A stretch of DNA of 64,000 nt, from positions 4,030,001-4,094,000 of the forward strand of contig NZ_CP095042.1 in the NCBI RefSeq assembly GCF_022919715.1, read 5' to 3'. Shown here one piece after another: positions 1 to 10,133 of the stretch (its first letter is position 1; each line of letters opens with the position of its first letter). The notes under the pieces are model-generated. The model was not told the origin of the DNA. It searched no databases and worked only from the letters and a program-made list of their open reading frames with translations. Both the position numbers and the translations under genes were made by a program. Origin of the DNA: Agromyces sp. H17E-10 (GTDB taxonomy: Bacteria > Actinomycetota > Actinomycetes > Actinomycetales > Microbacteriaceae).

Positions 1-971
1 CGACCGTGGTCTTCCTGCCACGCCACGGCAACGAGTTCACGGTGGAGATGCTGAGCGAGACCGCGCTCACCTATGTGGCCTGCTCGCTCGTGTTCCAGAT
101 CCTCGCCTGTGTCGGCGTGTCCCGCATCGACAAGCCCGAGAACTTCGCGCACCTCGAAGTCGACCGCGCGAAGGCGGACGTCTCGATGCGCGACATGTGG
201 AACCTGCTGACGAAGAACGGGCCGTTCCAGCGCTACCTCATCAGCGGCGCCTCCGACAAGCTCGCCCAGGTGGTGAAGTCGCAGGCCGTGATCGGCACGC
301 TCATGTGGGGCATCCTGCTCGGCAACATGCAGCTCGGCTCGGTGCTCGGGCTCATCGCGATCCTCCCGGGCATCGTGTTCGCGATCTGGGGCGCGCGCTA
401 CACCGGCAAGCACGGATCGAAGGCCGCGACCGTCACGTGGACCTGGATCTGCGTGATCCTCGCCGCGGTGCTGACCGTGTTCTGCCTGGTCGTCGACATG
501 GGCTCCATCCTGGGCAACCTCGCTCTCACGATCGGGTTCTTCCTCGTCTACCTGCTGCTGAACGGCGCGTCGATGGTGGTCACCGTCGCTTCCGGCGCGA
601 TGCGAGCGGACGTCATCGACTACGAGCTCGACCGCTCGGGCAAGTTCCTGCCGGCCACGGTCACTGCGACCTACAGCATCGTCGATCAGATCGTCTCGTC
701 GCTCGGCGCGACGCTCGCGCTCGGCGCCGTCGCGCTGATCGGCTTCACGACCGCGATGCCCCAGCCGACCGACCCTCCGTCGACGCCGATCCTGCTCATG
801 AGCCTGCTGCTCTTCTTCGGCCTGCCGATCCTCGGCTGGGTGTGCACGCTCATCGCGATGCGAGGCTACAAGCTCGATCGAACCGAGATGATCGAGGTGC
901 AGAAGCGCGTGGGCGCGCGCAAGGCCGCGCTGGACGCGGCCGAACCTGACACGGAGGGCGTTCTCGCCTGA
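1..971 (+). CDS. GPH-family sugar:cation symporter, 5'-truncated
   Basis: The C-terminal two thirds of an inner-membrane transporter of the glycoside-pentoside-hexuronide:cation symporter family, part of the MFS fold. The reading frame is open from the first base, so the true start lies outside the window. About 320 residues are visible, with roughly seven hydrophobic helices, a hydrophilic stretch near residues 35-75 of the visible part that fits the central cytoplasmic loop, and a charged C-terminal tail. A cluster of genes for glucuronate breakdown follows, so a glucuronide or hexuronate coupled to a cation is the likely substrate. This is inferred from context and the family name; the exact substrate cannot be read from sequence. 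Confidence 0.8.
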   Translation, partial: TVVFLPRHGNEFTVEMLSETALTYVACSLVFQILACVGVSRIDKPENFAHLEVDRAKADVSMRDMWNLLTKNGPFQRYLISGASDKLAQVVKSQAVIGTLMWGILLGNMQLGSVLGLIAILPGIVFAIWGARYTGKHGSKAATVTWTWICVILAAVLTVFCLVVDMGSILGNLALTIGFFLVYLLLNGASMVVTVASGAMRADVIDYELDRSGKFLPATVTATYSIVDQIVSSLGATLALGAVALIGFTTAMPQPTDPPSTPILLMSLLLFFGLPILGWVCTLIAMRGYKLDRTEMIEVQKRVGARKAALDAAEPDTEGVLA

Positions 972-987
972 CGTCGTGACGCTTCGA

Positions 988-1017
988 GGGCCGTGGATCC
1001 GACCGGGTCCGCGGCCC
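988..1017. terminator. Bidirectional hairpin between convergent genes
   Basis: Two arms of about 13 bases (988-1000 and 1005-1017) pair with one or two wobble or mismatched positions around a 4-base loop. The hairpin sits between the transporter stop and the end of the convergent AraC gene, so it can end transcription from both sides. There is no long T run on either strand. Confidence 0.55.
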
Positions 1018-1026
1018 TGGCGTGCG

Positions 1027-2241
1027 TCAGCCCGTGTGGGCGTCGCGGTAGGCGGTCGGGGTCATCCCGTACGCCTCGCGGAAGACCTTCACGAAATAGT
1101 TCGCGTCGTCGTACCCGACGAACAATGCAATGTCACGAACGTTCTGCGTGGTGGTGGCGAGCAGGCGGGCCGCACGTTCGGCGCGCTGCCTCGCCGTGTA
1201 GGCCGCGACCGTCATGCCGGTCGCGGCTTTGAACCGGCGTGCGAGCGTCGACACGGAGACCCCGAGGCGATCCGCGAGATCCGTGGTCGAGACCTGGCTG
1301 CTGAGGTGCAGGTCGATCTCATCGGCGACTTGCCGGACGAGCGGCGGAAAGCTTCGCTGACGGTGGCGGCGCACGTGCCGACAGAAGTCGGTGACCATCT
1401 GAGCCGTGAACGAAACCGACCGGCGCATGTCAGAGGAATGCCCGATCCGATGCAGCCGCTGCGCGTACTCCTGAGAGATCGCATCGATCGTCACAGGCGG
1501 CAGCCCACCGCGCTGCGCTGCCACGCGCGCCATGATCCGCAGGATGGTCGTCCCGAGGAACGGTGTGTTCAGGTAACTGATCGTCTGCGGCATCCGCCCC
1601 ATGCGATGCAATGCGGCAAGCGCACGCTCGGCGGAGCCGTCGGCGACGGCATCCATGAAGTCCCGCTCCAGCCGGTACCGCTCCTCGATCACCGTGACGG
1701 TCGCGGACTGCGGGGCATCGCCGGACCCCGGCGCGATCGTTCCGCCGTCGGCCTCGACCTCGCGGAGGCTGCCGAGCAGATCCTCGCTCCCGGCAGCACG
1801 CAGCAGCGCCGTGGCACCGCGGTAGACGTACTCCGCATCGACTATCGGGTATCTCGTGCGATACAGCTTGTACAGCGGCAGGTGGGCGCTCGGGATGCCG
1901 AGCCGGCTCATCGTCTCCTCGGCCATCCCGGGGTGCATCGGCTCGTGGGTGTAGGGACCGACGACGAGCAGGTGATCGTCCCAGCGCAGGAGGGTGATCG
2001 CCATGCCGAGTGGTTCGAGGAACTCGTGAACGATCTGCGGCTCCATCTCGCGCACGAACCCGCGCAGCACGGCTGCCGAGAACGCAGGCTGGAGCCGGGG
2101 ATCGAGGCAGTGCGCGGCTTCGAATGCGTCCAGGGCTGAGGGAATGTCGGTCGTGAGTTGGACCGGACAACTCAGCACCTCGGCCACCGTGGTGGCGATC
2201 GGTTCGAGCGCGGCATCGAGCGGTGCGGGTGTCGTCGCCAT
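1027..2241 (-). CDS. AraC-family transcriptional regulator
   Basis: A 404-residue DNA-binding regulator. The last ~100 residues carry the AraC/XylS double helix-turn-helix: the first HTH near VSTTDLADRLGVSVSTLARR, the second ending in the family signature VGYDDANYFVKVFREAYGMT. The first ~280 residues are an unrecognised ligand-binding region with no obvious cupin motif, possibly a sensory domain related to the PocR type. It is transcribed divergently from the GH2 gene across a 147-base gap and converges on the transporter, so it very likely controls the sugar-acid operon in response to a glucuronide or pathway intermediate. It starts at ATG 2241. Confidence 0.9.
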   Translation of the reverse strand: MATTPAPLDAALEPIATTVAEVLSCPVQLTTDIPSALDAFEAAHCLDPRLQPAFSAAVLRGFVREMEPQIVHEFLEPLGMAITLLRWDDHLLVVGPYTHEPMHPGMAEETMSRLGIPSAHLPLYKLYRTRYPIVDAEYVYRGATALLRAAGSEDLLGSLREVEADGGTIAPGSGDAPQSATVTVIEERYRLERDFMDAVADGSAERALAALHRMGRMPQTISYLNTPFLGTTILRIMARVAAQRGGLPPVTIDAISQEYAQRLHRIGHSSDMRRSVSFTAQMVTDFCRHVRRHRQRSFPPLVRQVADEIDLHLSSQVSTTDLADRLGVSVSTLARRFKAATGMTVAAYTARQRAERAARLLATTTQNVRDIALFVGYDDANYFVKVFREAYGMTPTAYRDAHTG

Positions 2242-2388
2242 CTGAGCCCTCTGTTCGTCGAGTACACGAGGTTGTGCCGAATCAGTACTGATCGTGCGTG
2301 ACCAGTTCTATCACTTCGGCGCGTCGGCTTCGTAGTTTGGTTGGGCCGGACCGGCTCGCGCCGGTGCACCAGGTCGAAGGAGACATGC

Positions 2389-4638
2389 ATGACACCCGCT
2401 GCCCCCCAACCCCGACGAGTCGTGACGATCCACGACGGTTGGGCGTTCGCACCCGTCGAGCTGCCCGGGTCCTCGAGCTGGGAGGACGTCGCTGCAGCAG
2501 GGGAGGCGGTCGTGCTGCCGCACACGTGGAACGCGATCGACGGTCAGGCGGGCGGGGAGTACCGGCGCGGACGATCGACGTACGCGAAGTACATCGAGCC
2601 GGAGCAGGGCGACGTCGAGACCTGGATCGAGTTCGCCGGCGTGAACTCGTCGGCCGAGGTGTACTTGGGCGGCCAGTTGCTCGCGCGTCATGACGGCGGA
2701 TACTCGACCTTCCGCGTGGATCTGACCGACGGCCTCGCGAGCGGCGAGCGCACGTTGCTCGTCGTCGTCGACAACCTCGCAAACGAGCACGTGTATCCGC
2801 AGCGCGCCGATTTCACGTTCTACGGAGGCATCTACCGCGGGGTGCGCCAGATCACGGTCGGTCGTGAACACTTCGACCTCGCCGCACACGGCGGCCCCGG
2901 CCTGACCATCGTGCCCGCGCTCCACGGCGACCGCGCCGAGGTTGCGCTGCACGTCGCCGTTACCACGTCGGGGACCGAGCGCACCGCCACGTCCGTGCGC
3001 TTCAGCGTCCAGGGCGAGTCCGCGACGACAGTGCCTCTGGATGGTGGCGAGGCGGACGCCATGATCCGGATCGAGCAGGTTCGGCGCTGGCACGGCCTGC
3101 GCGACCCGCACCTCTACACCGCGCGAGCCGAGCTGCTGGCCGGTGACACGGTGCTCGACGTGGTCGACCTGCGGTTCGGATGCCGCGAGTTCACGGTCGA
3201 CCCGGAGCGCGGCTTCCTCCTGAACGGCGAGGAGTACCCGCTCCGAGGCGTCTCGCGCCATCAGGACCGCGAGGGCGTCGGCAATGCGATCACCGAGGAG
3301 ATGCAGCACCAGGACCTCGCACTGCTGCGCGAACTGGGCGTCACGACGGTGCGGCTCGCGCACTACCAGCACGATCAGCTCTTCTACGACCTCTGCGACG
3401 AGACGGGCATCGTGGTGTGGGCGGAGATCCCGCAGATCACCGTCTTCCTGCCCGGTGCGGTCGAGAACGCCCGCGATCAACTCACGGAGCTCATCGTGCA
3501 GAACCGCCATCACGCGAGCATCGTCTGCTGGGGCCTGTCGAACGAGATCACGCTGGCAGGCTCCGGCGAGGACGTGATCGCCGCGCACCGCGAGCTGAAC
3601 GACCTCGCCCACGAGCTCGACGTCACTCGTCTGACCGCGATGGCGAACCTGTTCCTCCTCGAGACGGACCACCCGCTGGTCGGTCTCCCCGACGTCATGT
3701 CGTACAACCTCTACTTCGGCTGGTACGTCGGAGAGGTCGCCGACAACGACACCTGGCTCGACGATTTCCACGAGGCCCACCCCGGGACCGCGATCGGCCT
3801 CGCCGAGTACGGCGCCGACGCGAACCCGCAGTACCAGTCCGCCTCACCCGAGAAGGGCGACTACACCGAGGGATACCAGGCTCGCTATCACGAGCACATG
3901 CTCGCGATGATCGAGCGGCGCCCATGGCTGTGGGCGACGCACGTGTGGAACCTCGCGGACTTCGGCTCCGCCGGCCGCGACGAGGGCGGCACCGCAGGGC
4001 GCAACCAGAAGGGACTCGTGACCTTCGACCGGACGCTGAAGAAGGACGCGTTCTTCCTCTACAAGGCGGCCTGGTCGAGCGAGCCCTTCGTGCACGTCGC
4101 CGGGCGCCGCCGCGCGGAGCGGGCGGAGGAGGTCACCGAGGTCGTCGTCTACACCAACCGAAGTGAGGTCACCCTGCTGGTCGACGGCGTCCCGGTCGGC
4201 ACAGCCGAAGGCCGCCGGGCGTTCCGATTCAGCGTGCCGCTGACCGGCGAGCACGAGATCACCGCGCGATCGGGCGACCTCGCCGACACCATCACGCTGC
4301 GCAAGGTCGACGAGGCGCCCGCAGCGAGCGTGATGCCCACCACCGGCATCGCCAACTGGTTCGACGAGACCGACCTGCCGAGCCCTGCCGGATTCTTCTC
4401 GGTGCGCGACTCCCTCGGCGACATCAAGCAGTCCGAAGACGGAGCACGAGTCATCGCCTCGGTGATGGAGGCCGTGGCGACCAGCCGGGGCGAGGTCGGC
4501 CACGGCGTCGAGATCCCGCCGTCGATGCAGGCGATCATCGACCGCATGAGCGTCGAGAAGCTCATCAAGCAGGCAGGCGGCGTTCCCAGCGAGGCCGTCG
4601 CCGCCCTGAACGCCCGACTGAACCTCATCGCCAAGTGA
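2389..4638 (+). CDS. GH2 glycoside hydrolase, likely beta-glucuronidase
   Basis: A 749-residue family 2 glycosidase with the sugar-binding jelly roll, immunoglobulin-like domain and TIM barrel in order, plus a C-terminal extension. Start ATG 2389 is preferred because GAAGGAGA lies just upstream at 2376-2383; an upstream TTG has no such site. Acid/base Glu is E386 in WGLSNE and the nucleophile is E473 in LAEYGAD. An N-x-K motif (N539, K541 in GRNQKG) matches the one that binds the glucuronate carboxylate in beta-glucuronidases, but similar residues also occur in some GH2 galactosidases. The next genes degrade glucuronate, which favours a glucuronidase. No signal peptide is seen, so it should act in the cytoplasm on an imported glucuronide. 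The last ~45 residues are a small helical appendix. Confidence 0.85.
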   Translation: MTPAAPQPRRVVTIHDGWAFAPVELPGSSSWEDVAAAGEAVVLPHTWNAIDGQAGGEYRRGRSTYAKYIEPEQGDVETWIEFAGVNSSAEVYLGGQLLARHDGGYSTFRVDLTDGLASGERTLLVVVDNLANEHVYPQRADFTFYGGIYRGVRQITVGREHFDLAAHGGPGLTIVPALHGDRAEVALHVAVTTSGTERTATSVRFSVQGESATTVPLDGGEADAMIRIEQVRRWHGLRDPHLYTARAELLAGDTVLDVVDLRFGCREFTVDPERGFLLNGEEYPLRGVSRHQDREGVGNAITEEMQHQDLALLRELGVTTVRLAHYQHDQLFYDLCDETGIVVWAEIPQITVFLPGAVENARDQLTELIVQNRHHASIVCWGLSNEITLAGSGEDVIAAHRELNDLAHELDVTRLTAMANLFLLETDHPLVGLPDVMSYNLYFGWYVGEVADNDTWLDDFHEAHPGTAIGLAEYGADANPQYQSASPEKGDYTEGYQARYHEHMLAMIERRPWLWATHVWNLADFGSAGRDEGGTAGRNQKGLVTFDRTLKKDAFFLYKAAWSSEPFVHVAGRRRAERAEEVTEVVVYTNRSEVTLLVDGVPVGTAEGRRAFRFSVPLTGEHEITARSGDLADTITLRKVDEAPAASVMPTTGIANWFDETDLPSPAGFFSVRDSLGDIKQSEDGARVIASVMEAVATSRGEVGHGVEIPPSMQAIIDRMSVEKLIKQAGGVPSEAVAALNARLNLIAK

Positions 4639-6041
4639 TGTCGACCCCAGACACGTTCCACCGTGACCCGGCACGCCTGTTACCGGTCGATCCCACCGTG
4701 CGCGCGATCGCGCTCGACCTGTACGCGCGAGTCGCGGATGCCCCGATCATCTCCCCGCACGGGCACGTGCCACCGTCCCTGCTCGTGAACGACGAACCGT
4801 ACGCCGACCCGGTCGCGCTGCTGGTCACCGGCGACCACTACGTGACCCGGCTGCTGCACGCCGGCGGCGTCGACCTGGCCGACCTGGTCGTCGGCGAGGC
4901 CGGTCGCGATGCGCGAGCCGTGTGGCGCACGCTCGCCGCGCACTGGCACCGGTTCGCGGGCACCGCGTCGGGATACTGGATCGAGGAGGAGCTCGACGGG
5001 GTCTTCGGCATCACCACGCCGCTCGGCCCCGAAACGGCCGACGCGATCTTCGACGAGATCGTCACGGCGCTCGCGCGACCCGACTTCCGGCCCCGTGCCC
5101 TGTTCGAGCGGTTCGGCATCGAGCTCCTCGCGACGACGGACGACCCGCTCGACGACCTGGCCGAGCACGCCGCGCTCGCCTCATCGGGCCTCCGTGGCCG
5201 CGTCGTGCCGACGTTCCGGCCCGATCGGTACCTCGACCCCGATGCACCCGCGTTCGGTGATGATGTCGAGCGGCTGCTCGGCGCGACGGGGCGGCCGACC
5301 GACTTCGCCGGCTACCTCGGCGCGCTCGAGGAACGACGTGCGCACTTCATCGGGCACGGCGCGGTCTCGGCCGATCACGGCATCGAAGAGCCGTTCACCG
5401 TCGACCTCGACGCAGCCGAGGGGGCGCGCCTGTTCCGGGCCGTGCTCGCGGGCACCGCCGATGCCGCTGAACGTCGCGCATTCCGCGGCCACATGCTCGT
5501 CCAGATGGCGCGCATGAGCGTCGACGACGGGCTCGTCATGACGATCCACCCGGGCGTCCTCCGCAACCACTCGACGACGACGCACGCACGGTTCGGCCCC
5601 GACACCGGGCACGACATCCCCGTCGCCATCGAGTTCACCCGCGGCATCCGGCCCCTGCTGGAGCGCTTCGGCCTCGAGCGCGACTTCCACCTCGTGCTGT
5701 TCGCGATCGACGAGACGACCTACTCGCGCGAACTCGCGCCGCTCGCCGGGTTCTACCCGAGCGTCTACCTGGGCGCCCCGTGGTGGTTCCTCGACGCACC
5801 CGACGCGATCGCCCGCCACCGCGCGGCCGTGACCGAGACGGCCGGCTTCTACCGCAGCAGCGGCTTCATCGACGACACGCGCGCGTTCCTGTCGATCCCG
5901 GCACGACACGACACGGCGCGCCGGGTGGACGCCGGGTTCCTCGCGCGCCTCGTGGCGGAGGGCCGAGTGCGCCTGCCTGCCGCTGAACGGGTCATGGACG
6001 ACCTCGTCGGCGACATCCCGCGGGCGGTGTTCAAACTGTGA
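4638..6041 (+). CDS. uxaC: Glucuronate isomerase
   Basis: A 467-residue uronate isomerase that interconverts D-glucuronate and D-fructuronate in the cytoplasm. Family features seen are the metal-binding SPHGHVPP motif near residue 36, an (E/D)LLATTDDP stretch in the middle and full family length. The start codon overlaps the GH2 stop in TGATG; a GTG one codon earlier (4635) is the other option. It is the second gene of the sugar-acid operon and is translationally coupled on both sides. It supplies fructuronate to the reductase encoded next. Confidence 0.93.
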   Translation: MSTPDTFHRDPARLLPVDPTVRAIALDLYARVADAPIISPHGHVPPSLLVNDEPYADPVALLVTGDHYVTRLLHAGGVDLADLVVGEAGRDARAVWRTLAAHWHRFAGTASGYWIEEELDGVFGITTPLGPETADAIFDEIVTALARPDFRPRALFERFGIELLATTDDPLDDLAEHAALASSGLRGRVVPTFRPDRYLDPDAPAFGDDVERLLGATGRPTDFAGYLGALEERRAHFIGHGAVSADHGIEEPFTVDLDAAEGARLFRAVLAGTADAAERRAFRGHMLVQMARMSVDDGLVMTIHPGVLRNHSTTTHARFGPDTGHDIPVAIEFTRGIRPLLERFGLERDFHLVLFAIDETTYSRELAPLAGFYPSVYLGAPWWFLDAPDAIARHRAAVTETAGFYRSSGFIDDTRAFLSIPARHDTARRVDAGFLARLVAEGRVRLPAAERVMDDLVGDIPRAVFKL

Positions 6042-7459
6042 CCGACCTGACCTTGCTGACCCGCACGTCGGTCGCAGTCCCGACGCCGCCCGAGCGGATC
6101 GTGCACCTCGGCTTGGGAGCGTTCCACCGCGCGCATCAGGCCTGGTACACGGCACACGCGAGCGACGCCGACCAATGGGGGATCGTTGCGTTCACAGGCC
6201 GCAGCCGCGATCTCGTGGACCGTCTCGCGCAGCAGGACGGGCTCTACACCATCGTCGAGCGCGGCGCCGACGGCGATCGTTTCGAAGTCGTGCCGTCGAT
6301 CGTGCGCGTCGAGGCCGGCGACGATGTGCCGGCCTTCGTCACGGCAGTCGCGGCGCCGCAGACCGCGATCCTCACGCTCACCATCACCGAGGCCGGGTAT
6401 CGGCTCGCTGCCGACGGAACGGTGGACCTCGCCGACCCGGTCGTCGCATCCGATGTCGCCATGCTGCGGTCTGCGCTCGTACGGGAGGCATCCCTCGCCC
6501 CGGCCCGCGCCGCCGAGCCATCGTCTGCCCTCGGCCGTGTGCTGCTCGGGCTGGACGCGCGCCGCCGCGCGGGCGCCGGTCCGATCGCGCTCGTGCCGTG
6601 CGACAATCTGCCGAACAACGGCGGACTTCTCCGGCGCGCATTGGCCGACCTCGCTGGGCGAGTGTCCGACGAACTGGCCGCCTGGCTCTCTGCGAACGCG
6701 GCAGTCGTGTCCACCTCGGTGGACCGGATCACGCCGGCGATCGACGCAGTAATCGAGTCGGCCGCGATCGGCCGGGCGACCGGATGCCTGGACGCCGCGC
6801 CGGTCGTCACCGAGCCGTTCTCCGACTGGGTGCTGTCTGGAGAGTTCCCGGCCGGCCGGCCCGAATGGGAGGCCGCAGGCGCCCGGTTCGTCGACCACCT
6901 CGAACCATGGGAGCACCGCAAGCTCTGGATGCTGAACGGTGCGCACACCGTGCTCGCAACGCTCGGTCAGGCGCGCGGCCACGCGGTCGTGAGCACCGCG
7001 ATCGAGGACCCCGTGTGCCGAGCGGCCGTCGAGTCGCTGTGGGACGACGACGCCGCGCAGTTGCCCGACCTTGACCTCACCGCATACCGAGCGGCGCTTC
7101 TCACTCGATTCCGCAACCCGCGCATCGAGCACCGTCTCACGCAGATCGCCCTCGACTCGACCACGAAGGTTCGCTTGCGCATCGTGCCGGTCGCCCTCCG
7201 CGAACTCGCCGCCGGCCGAGCCGCTGGCGGATGCGCAGCCGCCATCGCCGCATGGATCCTCGGCGTCCGTTCGGGCACGGCAGCGTTGCCCGGCGGCATC
7301 GCCGCAGTCGCGGCGTCCGAGCCGCTCGAGGCGGCCGCGCGAGACGCCCTCCTCACCGCGCTCGACTCGGGGTTCACAGACCATCCGGGCTTCGCAGACC
7401 TCGTGGGTTCTGCGCTCGCCCGGCTCTCACCGGACAAGTCCTTAGTTCCATTGCACTGA
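6038..7459 (+). CDS. uxuB: Fructuronate reductase (mannitol dehydrogenase family)
   Basis: A 473-residue polyol/hexuronate dehydrogenase that should reduce D-fructuronate to D-mannonate with NADH. The N-terminal nucleotide-binding motif is [11 protein letters not shown], and the catalytic region is [10 protein letters not shown] with the conserved Lys-Asn-His set. Start GTG 6038 overlaps the uxaC stop by four bases (GTGA). Mannitol or altronate dehydrogenase activity would look the same at this level. Its place between glucuronate isomerase and mannonate dehydratase makes fructuronate reductase the clear choice. Confidence 0.88.
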   Translation: MTDLTLLTRTSVAVPTPPERIVHLGLGAFHRAHQAWYTAHASDADQWGIVAFTGRSRDLVDRLAQQDGLYTIVERGADGDRFEVVPSIVRVEAGDDVPAFVTAVAAPQTAILTLTITEAGYRLAADGTVDLADPVVASDVAMLRSALVREASLAPARAAEPSSALGRVLLGLDARRRAGAGPIALVPCDNLPNNGGLLRRALADLAGRVSDELAAWLSANAAVVSTSVDRITPAIDAVIESAAIGRATGCLDAAPVVTEPFSDWVLSGEFPAGRPEWEAAGARFVDHLEPWEHRKLWMLNGAHTVLATLGQARGHAVVSTAIEDPVCRAAVESLWDDDAAQLPDLDLTAYRAALLTRFRNPRIEHRLTQIALDSTTKVRLRIVPVALRELAAGRAAGGCAAAIAAWILGVRSGTAALPGGIAAVAASEPLEAAARDALLTALDSGFTDHPGFADLVGSALARLSPDKSLVPLH

Positions 7460-7475
7460 ACCACGGAAGGCCCTC

Positions 7476-8714
7476 ATGATCATCGACAAGGCTGAAGTCA
7501 TCGTGACCAGCCCCGACCGGAACTTCGTCACGCTCAAGCTGACGACCGACGAGGGGCACACCGGCCTCGGTGACGCGACCCTCAACGGGCGCGAACTCGC
7601 CGTCGTCGCCTATCTGCAGGAGCACGTCGTGCCGCTGCTCATCGGCAGCGACGCGAGCCGCACCGAGGACACCTGGCAGTTCCTGTACCGCTCGGCGTAC
7701 TGGCGTCGCGGGCCAGTCACGATGGCCGCGATCGCAGCCGTCGACATGGCGCTGTGGGACATCAAGGGCAAGGCCGCAGACATGCCCGTCTACCAACTCC
7801 TCGGTGGTGCCTCCCGCAACGGGCTCATGGCCTACGGACACGCGTCGGGCAAGGAACTGCCCGAACTGTTCGACTCGATCCGGGCGCACCAGGAGCAGGG
7901 GTACAAGGCGATCCGCGTGCAGACCGGTGTGCCAACGCTGAAGGCGATCTACGGCATCGCGGCGCAAGGCGCCGATGTCGGCGACGCGACGGTGCGCTAC
8001 GACCACGAGCCTGCGCGGCGCGGCGCCAAGCCCGTGGAGGAGGACTGGGACACCCGCGCCTACTTGAACCACCTGCCCGGCGTGTTCGAGGCGGTCCGCA
8101 ATGAGTTCGGACCGGATCTGCCGTTGCTGCACGACGGGCACCACCGGATGACCCCCATCCAGGCTGCACGACTCGGCAAGGACCTCGAACCGTATGACCT
8201 GTTCTGGCTCGAGGACTGCACCCCGGCCGAGAACCAAGAAGCGCTGCGCCTCGTGCGCCAGCACACCACGACACCGCTCGCGATCGGCGAGATCTTCAAC
8301 ACCGTCTGGGACTTCAAGGACATCATTCGCGACCAGCTCATCGACTACGTGCGCGGCGCGGTCACGCACATGGGCGGCATCTCCCCGCTCAAGAAGACGC
8401 TCGACTACGCGGCGATGTATCAGGTCAAATCCGGCATGCACGGCCCGACCGACATCAGCCCGGTCGGTATGGCCGCAGCCATGCACCTGGGTCTGTCGAT
8501 CCACAACTTCGGCATCCAGGAGTACATGAAGCACGGGGCGAAGACCGATCAGGTGTTCGAGCAGTCCTTCACCTGGACGGATGGATACCTGCATCCCGGC
8601 GACCAACCCGGCCTCGGGGTCGAGCTGAACATCGACGAGGCTGGCAAGTACCCGTACGAGCAGGCCTACCTGCCCTACAACCGGCTCCTCGACGGAACGG
8701 TCCACGACTGGTGA
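7476..8714 (+). CDS. manD: D-mannonate dehydratase, enolase superfamily (ManD type)
   Basis: A 412-residue enolase-superfamily enzyme of the ManD/RspA group, predicted to dehydrate D-mannonate to 2-keto-3-deoxy-D-gluconate. Metal ligands are visible in order: Asp in LLHDGHHR, Glu in FWLEDCTP and Glu in AIGEIFN. The long loop with [20 protein letters not shown] is typical of ManD proteins. It replaces the unrelated UxuA enzyme used in E. coli. A 16-base gap separates it from uxuB, and its stop overlaps the next start. Some ManD-like proteins have weak activity or act on gluconate, so the assignment rests partly on the operon. Confidence 0.88.
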   Translation: MIIDKAEVIVTSPDRNFVTLKLTTDEGHTGLGDATLNGRELAVVAYLQEHVVPLLIGSDASRTEDTWQFLYRSAYWRRGPVTMAAIAAVDMALWDIKGKAADMPVYQLLGGASRNGLMAYGHASGKELPELFDSIRAHQEQGYKAIRVQTGVPTLKAIYGIAAQGADVGDATVRYDHEPARRGAKPVEEDWDTRAYLNHLPGVFEAVRNEFGPDLPLLHDGHHRMTPIQAARLGKDLEPYDLFWLEDCTPAENQEALRLVRQHTTTPLAIGEIFNTVWDFKDIIRDQLIDYVRGAVTHMGGISPLKKTLDYAAMYQVKSGMHGPTDISPVGMAAAMHLGLSIHNFGIQEYMKHGAKTDQVFEQSFTWTDGYLHPGDQPGLGVELNIDEAGKYPYEQAYLPYNRLLDGTVHDW

Positions 8715-9310
8715 CCGAGATGACCGAACGAATCGGGGCGACCGGTGCTGACCCGGTTGCGCCTGTCCCGCCCGCGGCGATCGTCGTCATGGGGGTTGCC
8801 GGTGCCGGCAAGTCGACCCTCGCCGCAGCCCTCGCCGACCGGATCGACGGAGTGTTCATCGAGGCAGATGACCTGCACTCGCCAGAGGCGAAGGCTCAGA
8901 TGGCCGCCGGGATCCCACTCACCGATGACGACCGGTGGCCCTGGCTCGCCCGCGTAGCAGCTCGGGCGCACGACGAGCATGCCGAGGGACGCGCCATCGT
9001 GGTCTCCTGCTCTGCCCTCAAGCGGAGATATCGCGAGTTCCTCATTCGGGCCAGCGAGACAGACCTCGCGTTCGTGCACGTGCACGGCACCGAGGCCGAG
9101 CTCACCGAACGCATCACCAAGCGAACCGGTCATTTCATGCCCGCGTCGATGCTCGCCTCGCAACTCGAGGCGCTCGAACCGCTCGCAGCCGACGAGCGCG
9201 GCTTCGTCGTCCCCCACCACCTTCCTGTGACGGAAGCCGTGGAGGTTGCCCTCCGAAATGTTGCGGCCGCCGGTGCCGGCGGCTCCCAGTTAGAGAGGGA
9301 CCGTTCATGA
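8711..9310 (+). CDS. gntK: Gluconokinase-family sugar-acid kinase
   Basis: A 199-residue P-loop kinase with the Walker A motif GVAGAGKST near residue 30, the DDLH motif of gluconokinases that contacts the substrate, and normal GntK length. The family phosphorylates D-gluconate at O6. The operon makes 2-keto-3-deoxygluconate, whose usual kinase is an unrelated PfkB-type KdgK, and none is present here. Either this enzyme has been recruited to that substrate or a gluconate branch runs alongside. GTG 8711 overlaps the manD stop; the stop overlaps the following ATG. Confidence 0.85.
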   Translation: MTEMTERIGATGADPVAPVPPAAIVVMGVAGAGKSTLAAALADRIDGVFIEADDLHSPEAKAQMAAGIPLTDDDRWPWLARVAARAHDEHAEGRAIVVSCSALKRRYREFLIRASETDLAFVHVHGTEAELTERITKRTGHFMPASMLASQLEALEPLAADERGFVVPHHLPVTEAVEVALRNVAAAGAGGSQLERDRS

Positions 9311-10119
9311 ACGAGGGGCTCGACAGCGCGCACGAGGCACCCGGACTCGCACGCGGCATGCGTGCGCTCGTGACCGGAGCGAGCTCCGGGATCGGGGCCG
9401 AACTCGCCGTGCAGCTCGCCGAACGCGGGCTGGACCTGGTCCTCGTCGCCCGCCGTGGGGACCGCCTCCTCGAAGTCGCCGAACGCATCCGCAGAACTGC
9501 GTCGGTCGACGTGACGGTCATCCTGATGGACCTGAGTGAACCGGATGCGGCGGAGCGGCTTCATACGAGAACTCACGGCCTTCGCATACACGTGCTCGTC
9601 AACAACGCCGGAATCGGCACCGACGCCGACGTGATCGAAACCGAAGCGGAGCGTCTCGACGAATTGTTGCGCCTGAATGTGCTCGCACTCACAGGACTGT
9701 CCCGCCGCTACGGCGCCGACATGGTCACGAACGGCAGCGGCATCGTCGTCAACATCTCGAGCGTCGCCGCAGCGATCCCCACTCCGCACATGGCCGTATA
9801 TTCAGCGAGCAAGACGTATGTCTACAGCTTTACCTACGCGCTCGACGTCGAGCTCAGGGGAACCGGTGTCCGCGCCATCACTGTCATGCCAGGCACGACG
9901 CGCACCGAGTTCGGCGCCCATGGTGGTCGAATCCCCGGCCCCGACAGGATGCACGCCGCTCCCGCCGATGTCGTCGCGACCATTCTGCGCGCACTCGACA
10001 CGCCGGAACCCCCGAGCGTCATCGTGCCAGGCACGGCGAACGCGGTCACAGCTGCGCTGCTTCCTCGGCTGCCACGGGGGCTCGCCGTGCCGCTTGTCGC
10101 CCGAGCCATGCGAGCCTGA
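9307..10119 (+). CDS. Short-chain dehydrogenase/reductase
   Basis: A 270-residue classical SDR. The Rossmann motif VTGASSGIGAEL, the NNAGIG structural motif and the catalytic Ser...Tyr-x-x-x-Lys (ISSVAAAIP, then YSASK) are all present. Start ATG 9307 overlaps the kinase stop as ATGA. It is the last gene of the sugar-acid operon, so a sugar acid (for example a keto-gluconate) is possible. However, the sequence most resembles general SDRs acting on acyl or hydroxy compounds (DltE/YqjQ-like), so the substrate is unknown. It ends only 14 bases before the convergent conjugation operon. Confidence 0.82.
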   Translation: MNEGLDSAHEAPGLARGMRALVTGASSGIGAELAVQLAERGLDLVLVARRGDRLLEVAERIRRTASVDVTVILMDLSEPDAAERLHTRTHGLRIHVLVNNAGIGTDADVIETEAERLDELLRLNVLALTGLSRRYGADMVTNGSGIVVNISSVAAAIPTPHMAVYSASKTYVYSFTYALDVELRGTGVRAITVMPGTTRTEFGAHGGRIPGPDRMHAAPADVVATILRALDTPEPPSVIVPGTANAVTAALLPRLPRGLAVPLVARAMRA

Positions 10120-10133
10120 TCTCCCGCGCCGCT

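Noticed and set aside
976..2139. A 387-residue plus-strand frame opposite the AraC gene
   Set aside because: Arg-rich, without any family feature; the minus strand encodes a clear AraC protein.
2311..3780. A 489-residue minus-strand frame opposite the GH2 gene
   Set aside because: A shadow of the glycosidase in a high-GC gene; the GH2 catalytic residues settle the strand.
10120..10133. An attachment site between the sugar-acid and conjugation operons
   Set aside because: Only 14 bases with no tRNA-like or repeated sequence matching the 63-kb site.
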